The notes under the pieces were generated by a model. It saw only the letters and a program-made list of their open reading frames with translations, was not told where the DNA came from and made no database searches. A stretch of 60,624 bases of DNA from Methylophaga sp. (lineage in GTDB: Bacteria > Pseudomonadota > Gammaproteobacteria > Nitrosococcales > Methylophagaceae): NCBI GenBank assembly GCA_030148085.1, contig JASBUF010000091.1, positions 1-60,624 on the forward strand, in the 5' to 3' direction. Made by a program: the position numbers and the translations under genes. Numbering within the stretch: the first letter of the stretch is position 1; each line of letters opens with the position of its first letter. Below are positions 46,069-54,259 of this stretch, piece after piece.

Positions 46069-46953
46069 TTAATGCATAACACGGCTCATGTTGACGACAT
46101 CGTTGATGGCACTGATAACGAGTTCCGGTTGCTCCTGATGGATATCATGACCGCTTTGGTTGGCAAAAATCTGCTGACTGATAGGGGTGAGTTTCCATAG
46201 GTCATGTTGTAGTTCCAGCCAGATCCTTTCCCTGTTTTCGGCATCTCTCCCCAAAGATTCAGGTTGACCGCGACTAATGACGATCAAAGGGATTTTGGGT
46301 AAATCCGCATTGTGCCGTACCTGAGAAGCGCTTTGATAAAGAGACGAAATTTCTGCACGGGCAGCATGAATGGCGCGTTCACGCAGTGCACGATGTTTAT
46401 CTGAGACAGTGCCATCCGCTTTGGGTAAAACAAGAATGTTCCCTTTACGGTCGAAGTGCTTGGGTAATTTGATGTTGAGCGCCTCGTACTGATTTTCATG
46501 AGAGGCGTCGACCAACACCATACCAGCAATTTGCTGTGGATGATGAGCGGCAAACACACGGATGTTATAACCACCGAAAGAATGACCTACGAGAACATAA
46601 GGACCCGGTATTTTTGCTTTCTGGATCAGTTTTTCCATTTCGTTGGAAATACGCAGGCTGTTACGGGGCTGAGGGCCTGCATCACTCCAGCCATAGCCAG
46701 GACGATCGAAAACGCAGACCCGAGTTTCTACCGCAGTATGATTTTGAATATCAAACCAGTCAGTGGAATCGTCACCGAGCCCAGCATCAATGATGACGGT
46801 GGGCTCACCTTGTCCCTTACACAACATGTGGATGCTGTAACCACCCACATCGTAGCGCTTACCTGGCATTGGGGGGAAATCATCGGCGTGCAGGCCTGCT
46901 TGTGTAAACACAAGAAAAAATAAAGGCAAAAAATGGCTGACTTTTATGGGCAT
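46069..46953 (-). CDS. exported alpha/beta hydrolase
   Basis: A 294-residue alpha/beta hydrolase with a signal peptide (MPIKVSHFLPLFFLVFTQAGLHA) and the core motif YVLVGHSFGGYNIR carrying the nucleophile Ser. FDRPGYGWSDAGPQPR precedes it, and the late His is in QSGHDIHQEQP. It acts outside the cytoplasm. Substrate unknown; family members include esterases and lipases. Confidence 0.88.
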   Translation of the reverse strand: MPIKVSHFLPLFFLVFTQAGLHADDFPPMPGKRYDVGGYSIHMLCKGQGEPTVIIDAGLGDDSTDWFDIQNHTAVETRVCVFDRPGYGWSDAGPQPRNSLRISNEMEKLIQKAKIPGPYVLVGHSFGGYNIRVFAAHHPQQIAGMVLVDASHENQYEALNIKLPKHFDRKGNILVLPKADGTVSDKHRALRERAIHAARAEISSLYQSASQVRHNADLPKIPLIVISRGQPESLGRDAENRERIWLELQHDLWKLTPISQQIFANQSGHDIHQEQPELVISAINDVVNMSRVMH

Positions 46954-47021
46954 TGATTGACTCCACGGTATTCACAACACTATGAGTGAACGCGTGCAGT
47001 CGAAGTTCCACCGAAAAGACT

Positions 47022-47270
47022 TTACTGACTGATTTTACTCAGGATTAGTTGTTCCAGCTCATCTTCACTGAAGGGCCAGCCTAACTCAGTGTTATCAGCA
47101 AAGCGGACTACCGGGATCCGGATGCCGTAGCGGGCCACCAACTCATCATCATCACCAATTTCCTGTAGATGAAGGTGTAAAGGGTGTCTCTCAGCCACAC
47201 TCAGTAAGAGTTCATGGGCATCCTCACATAAGTGGCAACCCTCGGTGGTAAATAAAACGAGTTCCATCAT
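47022..47270 (-). CDS. glutaredoxin-like small thiol protein
   Basis: An 82-residue thioredoxin-fold protein of the glutaredoxin-like (DUF836) type. It opens with MMELVLFTTEGCHLCEDAHELL, with a CxxC active site TEGCHLCED, and has the cis-Pro in IRIPVVRF. It is coupled to moaB by a 4-bp overlap. Confidence 0.88.
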   Translation of the reverse strand: MMELVLFTTEGCHLCEDAHELLLSVAERHPLHLHLQEIGDDDELVARYGIRIPVVRFADNTELGWPFSEDELEQLILSKISQ

Positions 47271-47782
47271 TTTTCGAGCAGGCGTGGCATTAGATCAACA
47301 AAGTTGCATGGCTTATGACGGGCGTCCAACTGGTCATGCAGGATTTCATCCCAGCCTGTTCTGCAGGCACCCGATGAGCCTGGTAAGCAAAAGATAAACG
47401 TACCGTTTGCGAGACCAGCTATAGCTCGGGACTGCACGGTTGATGTTTTAATGACTTGGTAAGACAGACTACGGAATAATTCACCAAAACCTTCAATCTC
47501 TTTATCAAACAGTACTTTGACCGCTTCCGGAGTGCCATCACGACCGGTTAAACCTGTACCGCCGGTGGTGATAACAACATTAACGGCAGAGTCAGCGATC
47601 CACTGCGACACAACAGCGCGGATTTGATAGATGTCATCCGGCACGATTTTCCGTTCGATAATACGGTGTCCATCAGCTTGCGCTTTGTCTTCAAGCACTT
47701 TTCCTGAGGTATCGGTGTCGAAGTTACGGGTATCGGATATGGTCAGGATAGCGATATTGACGGGAATAAATTCCGGATTCAT
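47267..47782 (-). CDS. moaB: molybdenum cofactor biosynthesis protein MoaB
   Basis: A 171-residue MogA/MoaB-type molybdopterin-binding protein. NIAILTISDTRNFDTDTSGKVLEDKAQADGHRI and the TTGGTGLTGRDGTPEAV motif, then FCLPGSSGACRTGWDEIL, are diagnostic. It adenylylates or binds molybdopterin in molybdoenzyme cofactor synthesis. Overlaps the glutaredoxin-like gene. Confidence 0.95.
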   Translation of the reverse strand: MNPEFIPVNIAILTISDTRNFDTDTSGKVLEDKAQADGHRIIERKIVPDDIYQIRAVVSQWIADSAVNVVITTGGTGLTGRDGTPEAVKVLFDKEIEGFGELFRSLSYQVIKTSTVQSRAIAGLANGTFIFCLPGSSGACRTGWDEILHDQLDARHKPCNFVDLMPRLLEK

Positions 47783-47873
47783 CTGCTTGTATCTCAGTTT
47801 TTTTCAGGCAAACTCAGTATAGTCAGCATCTTTAGCCCGGTCTAGAATGCAAATTCACCCAAGGAGGAAAACA

Positions 47874-48548
47874 ATGAAAAAACTCGTATTGATAACACTG
47901 GTCGCCGCCGCTTTGAGTGGTTGTGCGGCAGATGATCCTAATCAGAAAGCGAAAACCGGTGCAGCCATTGGTGCCGCTGCCGGAGCGCTCTTGGGCTATG
48001 CAGTAGATGACGGTACTGGTGGTGTGGTTGCCGGTGCTGCTGTTGGCGCTTTAGCGGGTGCTGGCGTTGGCCACTATATGGACAAACAGCAACAGGAAAT
48101 GGAAGCGGCTCTGGCGGATGAACAGGCTCGCCATGAACTGGAAATTCAGCAACTGGAAAATGAAACGCTGAAAATTGATATTTCCAATGAGGTCTCGTTT
48201 GACTTTGACAGCGCAGCGCTAAAAACGGCCTTCACACCTACGTTAAATAAAGTTGCTGATATTCTTCAGCGTTATCCGAAAACCGTGATCCATGTTGTCG
48301 GTCACACCGATAGCGTCGGTTCTGAAAGCTACAACCAGCGTTTGTCAGAACGTCGCGCCCAGTCTGTTGTAGACTACCTGTCCTCAAATGGCGTTGCTCC
48401 CAACCGTCTATATGCGATTGGCCGTGGCGAAATGGAGCCCCGTGCAACCAATGACACCGAAGCAGGTCGTCAGTTGAATCGTCGTGTTGAAATTTTTGTA
48501 AAACCGATTGTAGAAGGACAGGAATCTGAAGCCTACCAAGCGCCGTAA
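47874..48548 (+). CDS. OmpA-family peptidoglycan-associated lipoprotein
   Basis: A 224-residue lipoprotein from ATG 47874 (AAGGAGGAAA just upstream): lipobox LSGC at Cys17, then a Gly-zipper region (GAAIGAAAGALLGYAV, about 32-70), a short helix (QQEMEAALADEQARHELEIQQ) and a C-terminal OmpA domain. The peptidoglycan-binding core VVGHTDSVGSESYNQRLSERRAQSVVDYL and NRRVEIFV are present. It resembles YiaD-type proteins. Overlaps the probable rlmB start by about 20 bases. Confidence 0.9.
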   Translation: MKKLVLITLVAAALSGCAADDPNQKAKTGAAIGAAAGALLGYAVDDGTGGVVAGAAVGALAGAGVGHYMDKQQQEMEAALADEQARHELEIQQLENETLKIDISNEVSFDFDSAALKTAFTPTLNKVADILQRYPKTVIHVVGHTDSVGSESYNQRLSERRAQSVVDYLSSNGVAPNRLYAIGRGEMEPRATNDTEAGRQLNRRVEIFVKPIVEGQESEAYQAP

Positions 48549-49317
48549 AAACCCAAAAACGGCAAACCATACACCGATTGATCCGGATGTTATCTACGGC
48601 CTGCATGCTGTGCAGGCCGCTTTAGATGTGCAGGTCAGTCGAGTCAAAGAAATCTGGCTGGCGGCCGACCGTCAGGATCAGCGAGTTCAGGACTTGCTCA
48701 ATGCCGCTCAGGCACAGGGCATAATGGTTCACAAAGCAGAACGTGAGACCCTCGATAAAATTGCACCCGAAGTGCAACATCAGGGCTGTGCTGCACGTTG
48801 TAAACCGCTGGAAAGTCTCGATGAAAAAGGTTTGCTTACCTTATTGGAGTCATTGGATGAGCCACCATTTTTACTGATTCTGGATGGGGTGCAGGATCCG
48901 CATAATCTCGGTGCTTGCCTGCGTACAGCAGAAGCCGCGGGAGTACATGCCGTCATCGCACCACGTGATCGTGCTTCCGGTTTAACCTCGACGGCGGTCA
49001 AAATTTCCGTTGGCGCAGCCGAACGTGTACCGTTCGCACAAGTGACCAATCTGTCACGTTTAATGAAAGATCTGCAGCAGGCCGGTGTCTGGATTGTCGG
49101 CACCTCCGGTGATGCTCAGCAGAGTGTGTTTGAGACCAGTCTGACCGGGCCCTTGGCCTTGGTGCTGGGCGCAGAAGGCAAGGGAATACGCCGCCTGACA
49201 CGGGAAAACTGTGACGATGTGCTCTACATCCCGATGCAGGGACAGACTGAAAGTCTCAATGTCTCGGTCGCTGCGGGTGTCTGCCTATTTGAAGCCTATC
49301 GTCAACGCCACTTGTGA
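48526..49317 (+). CDS. rlmB: 23S rRNA (guanosine-2'-O-)-methyltransferase RlmB
   Basis: A SpoU-family methyltransferase modifying 23S rRNA G2251. Motif 1 LLILDGVQDPHNLGACLRTAEA, motif 2 LALVLGAEGKGIRRLTREN and motif 3 IPMQGQTESLNVSVAAGVCLFEAYRQ are clear. The conserved family N-terminus (VIYGLHAVQAAL) is encoded upstream of the first GTG (48610), so the real start is earlier. CTG at 48526 has AAGGA seven bases before it and gives a basic N-terminus (KPTKRRKNPKT); ATT at 48577 matches E. coli length but lacks a site. The start is therefore uncertain. Confidence 0.9.
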   Translation: MKPTKRRKNPKTANHTPIDPDVIYGLHAVQAALDVQVSRVKEIWLAADRQDQRVQDLLNAAQAQGIMVHKAERETLDKIAPEVQHQGCAARCKPLESLDEKGLLTLLESLDEPPFLLILDGVQDPHNLGACLRTAEAAGVHAVIAPRDRASGLTSTAVKISVGAAERVPFAQVTNLSRLMKDLQQAGVWIVGTSGDAQQSVFETSLTGPLALVLGAEGKGIRRLTRENCDDVLYIPMQGQTESLNVSVAAGVCLFEAYRQRHL

Positions 49318-49341
49318 GCTGTGACAAAAATCAAGTAAAAT
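49312..49341 (+). promoter_or_regulatory. putative promoter of the rpsF operon
   Basis: TTGTGA (49312-49317) and TAAAAT (49336-49341) are 18 bases apart, ending some 80 bases before the rpsF ATG, enough for the leader motif at 49373-49419. The -35 overlaps the end of rlmB. Confidence 0.5.
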
Positions 49342-49372
49342 GCTTGATTGCCTTTAAGTTTTAGAGGCAAAA

Positions 49373-49419
49373 CTCCTTGCTTTGTGGCTCCGCCATAAAG
49401 CTGTTTAAACCGTGAGGAG
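49373..49419 (+). promoter_or_regulatory. probable ribosomal S6:S18 leader RNA motif
   Basis: CTCCT at 49373-49377 pairs with AGGAG at 49415-49419, hiding the Shine-Dalgarno of rpsF. Inside is the hairpin GCTTTGTGG - CTCCG - CCATAAAGC (49379-49401). CCG at 49410-49412 sits just before the outer right strand, the place where the known S6:S18 leader has its conserved CCG. The S6:S18 complex binding this leader to repress its own synthesis is established for several bacteria; its action here is inferred from the structure and position. Confidence 0.7.
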
Positions 49420-49424
49420 CTCTA

Positions 49425-49763
49425 ATGAGACATTACGAAATTGTGTTTCTGGTCCACCCTGATCAGAGCGAACAAGTACCTGGCATGATCGAGCGTTACA
49501 CACAAACGCTGACTAGCCAAGGTGGTCAAGTTCACCGCCTGGAAGACTGGGGCCGTCGTCAACTGGCTTACCCAATCAACAAAGTGCACAAAGCTCACTA
49601 CGTCCTGATGAATGTCGAGTGCGACGTTGAACAACTTAACGAAGTCACTACTGCGTTCCGTTTCAACGACGCTGTTATCCGTCATCTGGTTGTCACCATG
49701 GACGAAGCGGTCACTGAGCCGTCGCCTATGATGCAAAAAGATGAAGAAAGAAAATCAGCGTAA
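49425..49763 (+). CDS. rpsF: 30S ribosomal protein S6
   Basis: A 112-residue ribosomal S6 with [25 protein letters not shown] at the start and the typical [33 protein letters not shown]. First gene of rpsF-rpsR-(DUF2232)-rplI-dnaB; the acidic tail is present (DEERKSA). Confidence 0.98.
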   Translation: MRHYEIVFLVHPDQSEQVPGMIERYTQTLTSQGGQVHRLEDWGRRQLAYPINKVHKAHYVLMNVECDVEQLNEVTTAFRFNDAVIRHLVVTMDEAVTEPSPMMQKDEERKSA

Positions 49764-49791
49764 GCTGCATTGATTAGTTAGGAGAATCACA

Positions 49792-50019
49792 ATGGCTCGT
49801 TTTTTTAGACGTAGAAAATTTTGTCGCTTTACCGCTGAAGGCATCAAGCAAATTGACTATAAAGATGTAAATTTGCTGAAAAACTATGTAACTGAAACAG
49901 GAAAAATCGTTCCTAGCCGTATCACAGGTACAAAAGCGCGTTACCAACGCCAACTGTCTACTTGTGTGAAGCGTGCGCGTTTCCTGGCACTGTTGCCTTA
50001 CTGCGACATGCACAAGTAA
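49792..50019 (+). CDS. rpsR: 30S ribosomal protein S18
   Basis: A 75-residue basic S18 protein with the conserved [29 protein letters not shown]. It follows rpsF by 28 bases, with AGGAG before the ATG, and partners S6 in the ribosome and in leader control. priB, which often lies between rpsF and rpsR in Gammaproteobacteria, is absent. Confidence 0.98.
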   Translation: MARFFRRRKFCRFTAEGIKQIDYKDVNLLKNYVTETGKIVPSRITGTKARYQRQLSTCVKRARFLALLPYCDMHK

Positions 50020-50059
50020 TTAGTTGATTAAAACACCTTAGTAACGTTAGTTATCTATC

Positions 50060-50971
50060 ATGCTGCGAGGAATTGCAGAGTTTGCCATGCAGGGCAGATG
50101 GCAAGCGGGAGTCGCTACAGCGCTTCTGTCAGCAGCAGCCATGATGTTGCCGCCACTGAACTACTTAGCCAGTGGTGTCATTGCCCTGACAACCCTGAGA
50201 ATGGGACCCCGCGAAGGGGCAAAAGTGGTCACCGCAACGCTGGTGGTCTTTTTGCTTATCGCTGGATTTCTGCTCGGAGAGATGTGGGTAGCCGGTTTGA
50301 TTCTGCTATCGAGTTGGGTGCCGGTGTTTGTGGCCACACTTACTCTGGGTTACACCCGTTCTCTGGCAGCATCATTGTTAGCGGCCAGTGGTCTTGGCGT
50401 GTTAGCAGTGTTATTGATGCATCTGCTGGTGCCGGATTTGGTCAGCTGGTGGCAAGGTTTGATTGAGCCGTTTATGACGCAGCTCAGTCAGCAGCCGGGC
50501 TGGCAATTGGATTCGACACAGACAGAACAGCTCAACAGCAGTCTGGCTGTCATGATGACAGGCTTAATCGCCGCCGGTATCAGCTTTAATGCGGTTATCG
50601 GTTTGCTCATCGGCAGGGCATGGCAGGCGCAATTGTATAATCCGGGTGCTTTTGGCTCCGAGTTCAGAGCGTTGCGTTTAGGCAGATCAGTGGCGGTGTT
50701 CACCGCATTGCTGATTGGCTTAAGCCTGAGCCCGCTAGCAGAGTCGCTGCGTTGGCTGGTGGATTGTCTGCCGGTGATGCTGGTGGTCTTCGGGCTGCAG
50801 GGATTGTCGATAGTGCATGCCATTGTCCATAACGGCAAGAAGAGCAAAGGCTGGTTGGTTGCAATGTACATTCTGCTGGTGGTTATGCTGCCGCAGATGC
50901 TGATGATGTTGGCAACATTAGGTGTTTTAGATCAGTGGTTTAATTTCCGTAAGCGCTCCGCAGTGGAGTAA
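50060..50971 (+). CDS. DUF2232 (YybS-like) membrane protein
   Basis: A 303-residue protein with eight or so membrane helices (for example LLSAAAMMLPPLNYLASGVIALTTL, VVFLLIAGFLLGEMWVAGLILLSSWVPVFVATLTL). It corresponds to the DUF2232/YybS group that recurs between rpsR and rplI in some Gammaproteobacteria. Function unknown; the surroundings are translation and replication genes, with no direct link shown. Confidence 0.8.
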   Translation: MLRGIAEFAMQGRWQAGVATALLSAAAMMLPPLNYLASGVIALTTLRMGPREGAKVVTATLVVFLLIAGFLLGEMWVAGLILLSSWVPVFVATLTLGYTRSLAASLLAASGLGVLAVLLMHLLVPDLVSWWQGLIEPFMTQLSQQPGWQLDSTQTEQLNSSLAVMMTGLIAAGISFNAVIGLLIGRAWQAQLYNPGAFGSEFRALRLGRSVAVFTALLIGLSLSPLAESLRWLVDCLPVMLVVFGLQGLSIVHAIVHNGKKSKGWLVAMYILLVVMLPQMLMMLATLGVLDQWFNFRKRSAVE

Positions 50972-51017
50972 TACGGGGTTTTGAATAAGCAGTAACACTG
51001 CGAACGAGGGTAGAACG

Positions 51018-51566
51018 ATGCAAGTAATTTTGCTAGAGAAAGTTCAAAAGCTTGGTAACCTGGGCGATGAAGTATCTGTGAAATCAGGTTATGGCCGTAA
51101 TTTCCTGGTACCAAAAGGTAAAGCACTGCCAGCCACCAAGTTAAACAGAGAAAAATTTGAAGCACGCCGTGCTGATCTGGAAGCTGCTGCTGCCAAAGTA
51201 TTGGCTGAAGCAGAAAGCCGTAAAGCGAAGCTGGTTGCCGCTGGCGATCTGAACATCATGGCTAACGCTGGTGTTGAAGGTAAGCTGTTCGGTTCAATCA
51301 CTGCAGCGGAAATCGCTGATGCACTGAACGCAGCTGGTGCTGAAGTTGATCGTAACGAAGTTCGTCTGCCAACTGGCCCACTGCGGCACACTGGTGAGTA
51401 CAACATCGACGTTCAACTGCATGCTGATGTTGTTGTCACTGTAAAAGTTGACGTGACTTCAGAAGCAGAACTGCAAGCACGTGCTGAAGCAGAAGAAGCC
51501 AGAAAAGCGCGTGAAGCGGCTCTGGAAGAAGCTGAAGCTATCGCTAAAGCACAAGAAGAAGCCTAA
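51018..51566 (+). CDS. rplI: 50S ribosomal protein L9
   Basis: A 182-residue L9. N-terminal domain [40 protein letters not shown], a long connecting helix ([14 protein letters not shown]) and the C-terminal domain with [15 protein letters not shown]. The extended Glu/Ala-rich tail (about 150-182) makes it longer than the 149 residues typical of E. coli L9. Confidence 0.98.
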   Translation: MQVILLEKVQKLGNLGDEVSVKSGYGRNFLVPKGKALPATKLNREKFEARRADLEAAAAKVLAEAESRKAKLVAAGDLNIMANAGVEGKLFGSITAAEIADALNAAGAEVDRNEVRLPTGPLRHTGEYNIDVQLHADVVVTVKVDVTSEAELQARAEAEEARKAREAALEEAEAIAKAQEEA

Positions 51567-51650
51567 GGCCGATTCACAGGCTAGCGCAGTTTTCACTCTA
51601 TGTGAGCTGCGCTATGCTTGAACCATTGCGATAAAATCAGCAATGCTTAG

Positions 51651-51677
51651 AGACCGGGTTCGCCCGGTCTTATTTTC
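51651..51677 (+). terminator. rho-independent terminator after rplI
   Basis: Perfect 8-bp stem AGACCGGG / CCCGGTCT with TTCG loop, followed by TATTTTC. It lies about 85 bases after rplI and before dnaB, partly separating the ribosomal genes from the replication gene. Confidence 0.85.
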
Positions 51678-51737
51678 TCTGCTAGACTCACATCTCATTG
51701 TGTGTCGTTTATTGTCTCTGTCTGTATAGGTGAGCCT

Positions 51738-53171
51738 GTGGAAGAAGTCAGTTATCCGGAATCGTTCAGGGATACCGCCACAGAAGCTCTGAAAGTGCCG
51801 CCACATTCCGTGGAAGCCGAGCAATCCGTGCTCGGAGGCCTTATGCTCGATAACGCCGCCTGGGAACAGGTTGCAGACGTTCTCGTCGAGCAGGATTTCT
51901 ACCGCCACGATCACCAGTTAATTTTCCGTGCCATTGCTCAGTTGATGGAGCAGTCACAACCTGTCGACGTCATCACTTTGGCCGAATGGCATGATAAGCG
52001 TGGCGAACTGGATCAGGTGGGTGAACTGGCCTATCTGGGCATGCTCGCGAGCAATACGCCGAGCGCCGCTAACATTGCCGCCTATGCTGAAATCGTGCGT
52101 GAACGTGCGATTCTGCGACAGCTGATAAAAGTCGGTAACAATATTGCCAATATGGCGTTCAAGCCAGAAGGTATGAGCAAGGAAGACATGCTCGATATCG
52201 CCGAGCGCTATGTTTTCGAGATCGCCGAAAAAGGCGCCAAACGCGGTGGCGGCTTTATCCAGGTGAAAGATGTGTTGAGCAAGGTTGTCGACCGTATTGA
52301 TACCTTGTTTGAAAATGACAGCGCGATCACCGGCCTGCCAACCGGCTTCCTTGATTTTGATGAACAGACCTCAGGTCTGCAGCCTGCCGATTTGATTATC
52401 GTTGCTGGGCGTCCGTCGATGGGTAAAACCACATTTGCGATGAATATCGCCGAGAATGGTGCGATTCATAGCAAACAGCCCGTTGCTGTATTCAGTATGG
52501 AGATGCCTGCTGATGCCTTGGCGATGCGGATGCTGTCCTCCTTGGGCCGTATTGATCAGCACCGTCTACGTACCGGTAAACTCAATGATGATGATTGGCC
52601 GCGTTTAACCTCAGCCATTGCTTTGTTGAATGAAGCGCCGCTTTTCATTGATGATACCCCTGCACTCAGTCCAACAGAGCTGCGTGCCCGCGCACGTCGC
52701 CTCAAGCGTGAGCATGGTCTTAGCCTAATCGTGATCGACTACCTGCAGCTTATGCAGGGCAATGCGGGGAAGGCCAGTGAGAATAGGGCTACCGAGATTT
52801 CAGAGATATCGCGCTCTTTGAAAGCGTTGGGTAAGGAATTAGAAGTCCCTGTTATTGCGTTGTCTCAGCTTAACCGAAGTCTGGAGCAGCGCCCCAACAA
52901 ACGTCCTGTAATGTCGGATCTGCGTGAGTCTGGCGCGATTGAACAGGATGCTGACTTGATTGTCTTTATCTATCGTGACGAAGTTTACAACTCCGACTCG
53001 CCGGATAAAGGCAAAGCAGAAATCATTATCGGTAAACAGCGTAATGGTCCTATAGGTACTGTAGCGCTGACCTTCCAAGGCAAGTACACCAAATTCGAGA
53101 ATTTTGCGCCTAACTATTACGACGACCAACTCGGCTATGATAATAACCGAGGCGGTTACGACGGAGAGTAA
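51738..53171 (+). CDS. dnaB: replicative DNA helicase DnaB
   Basis: A 477-residue DnaB from GTG 51738. N-terminal helical domain with PPHSVEAEQSVLGGLMLDN, linker, and the RecA-like domain with Walker A IVAGRPSMGKTTFAMNIA, Walker B LIVIDYLQLM and LSQLNRSLEQRPNKRPVMSDLRESGAIEQDADLIVFIYRDE. The GTG has AGG seven bases upstream; GTG 51702 is an alternative that adds 12 residues. No intein is seen. Confidence 0.97.
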   Translation: MEEVSYPESFRDTATEALKVPPHSVEAEQSVLGGLMLDNAAWEQVADVLVEQDFYRHDHQLIFRAIAQLMEQSQPVDVITLAEWHDKRGELDQVGELAYLGMLASNTPSAANIAAYAEIVRERAILRQLIKVGNNIANMAFKPEGMSKEDMLDIAERYVFEIAEKGAKRGGGFIQVKDVLSKVVDRIDTLFENDSAITGLPTGFLDFDEQTSGLQPADLIIVAGRPSMGKTTFAMNIAENGAIHSKQPVAVFSMEMPADALAMRMLSSLGRIDQHRLRTGKLNDDDWPRLTSAIALLNEAPLFIDDTPALSPTELRARARRLKREHGLSLIVIDYLQLMQGNAGKASENRATEISEISRSLKALGKELEVPVIALSQLNRSLEQRPNKRPVMSDLRESGAIEQDADLIVFIYRDEVYNSDSPDKGKAEIIIGKQRNGPIGTVALTFQGKYTKFENFAPNYYDDQLGYDNNRGGYDGE

Positions 53172-53173
53172 AC

Positions 53174-54259
53174 TTGGATTTCCCCGTTGCGCGTATCAAT
53201 CTTGCTGCACTTCGACATAATCTAAACCGCGTTAAAGAATTAGCTCCACAGAGTCGAGTCATGGCGGTTATCAAAGCCGATGCCTACGGCCACGGTGTGC
53301 TCAGTGTAGCGACTGCATTAAGAGATAGTGATGCCTTTGCCGTGGCGAGACTCAGTGAAGGTGTGAAACTACGACAGCAGGGTATTAATAAGCCTATCGT
53401 GCTGCTGGAAGGTGTTAACAGTGCAGACGAGTTCGCTCTCGCAGCAGAGAATCAGCTGTCACCAGTTATCCACTTGCAGAGCCAAATTGATTTACTGCAG
53501 CGTATTTCGCTGCCCAGGCCACTGACATTCAATTGGTTGATGGTCGATACTGGTATGCATCGCTTGGGTATTCGCCCTGAACAGGCTTTAGATGCGTTAG
53601 CAGACCTTAATCAATGTAAAAATATTGAAGGTGAGATTGGTCTGATGACACATTTCGCCAACTCCGATTTGATTGGTGATAACCGAAATCAAGCACAGCT
53701 AGATGCAATGCTGTCATTAAAACAAGACAGCGGTTTACCACTCTGCTTGGCAAACTCTGCGGCGGTCATGTCGCTACCTGATTCTCATCAGGACTGGGTA
53801 CGTCCAGGGCTGATGCTCTACGGCATTTCGCCCTTTACTGAGAAGAACGCCGATGAATTCAACCTTCAGCCGGTAATGCAGCTCAGCAGCAAACTGATTG
53901 CTGTTTACGACATTCATGCTGGGGAAGAAGTCGGTTACGGTGGTGACTGGGTCGCCGATCAAACGACACGTGTAGGTGTGGTCAGTATTGGCTATGGCGA
54001 TGGTTACAGCCGACATTTGTCCAATCAGGGCGAAGTCCTGATTCAGGGGCAGCGAGTACCGGTTATAGGCAGGGTATCGATGGACACTATTTGCCTTAAT
54101 CTGAATGACGCGCAACAGGCCAGCGTTGGCGATGAAGTGATTCTTTGGGGTGAGCAGGGTTTGCCAGTAGAGCAGTTGGCCAGCTTAGCGCAAACTATTC
54201 CCTATGAACTGGTAACAGTAATTTGTCCGCGGGTACAGCGAGTAGAGTTGGATGGCTAA
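53174..54259 (+). CDS. alr: alanine racemase
   Basis: A 361-residue PLP enzyme that makes D-alanine for peptidoglycan. N-terminal RINLAALRHNLNRVKEL and Lys-PLP motif VMAVIKADAYGHGVLSVA, then the C-terminal GVVSIGYGDGYSRH and GRVSMDTICLNL. The TTG start at 53174 is backed by GGAG seven bases earlier. Overlaps radA by eight bases. Confidence 0.97.
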   Translation: MDFPVARINLAALRHNLNRVKELAPQSRVMAVIKADAYGHGVLSVATALRDSDAFAVARLSEGVKLRQQGINKPIVLLEGVNSADEFALAAENQLSPVIHLQSQIDLLQRISLPRPLTFNWLMVDTGMHRLGIRPEQALDALADLNQCKNIEGEIGLMTHFANSDLIGDNRNQAQLDAMLSLKQDSGLPLCLANSAAVMSLPDSHQDWVRPGLMLYGISPFTEKNADEFNLQPVMQLSSKLIAVYDIHAGEEVGYGGDWVADQTTRVGVVSIGYGDGYSRHLSNQGEVLIQGQRVPVIGRVSMDTICLNLNDAQQASVGDEVILWGEQGLPVEQLASLAQTIPYELVTVICPRVQRVELDG

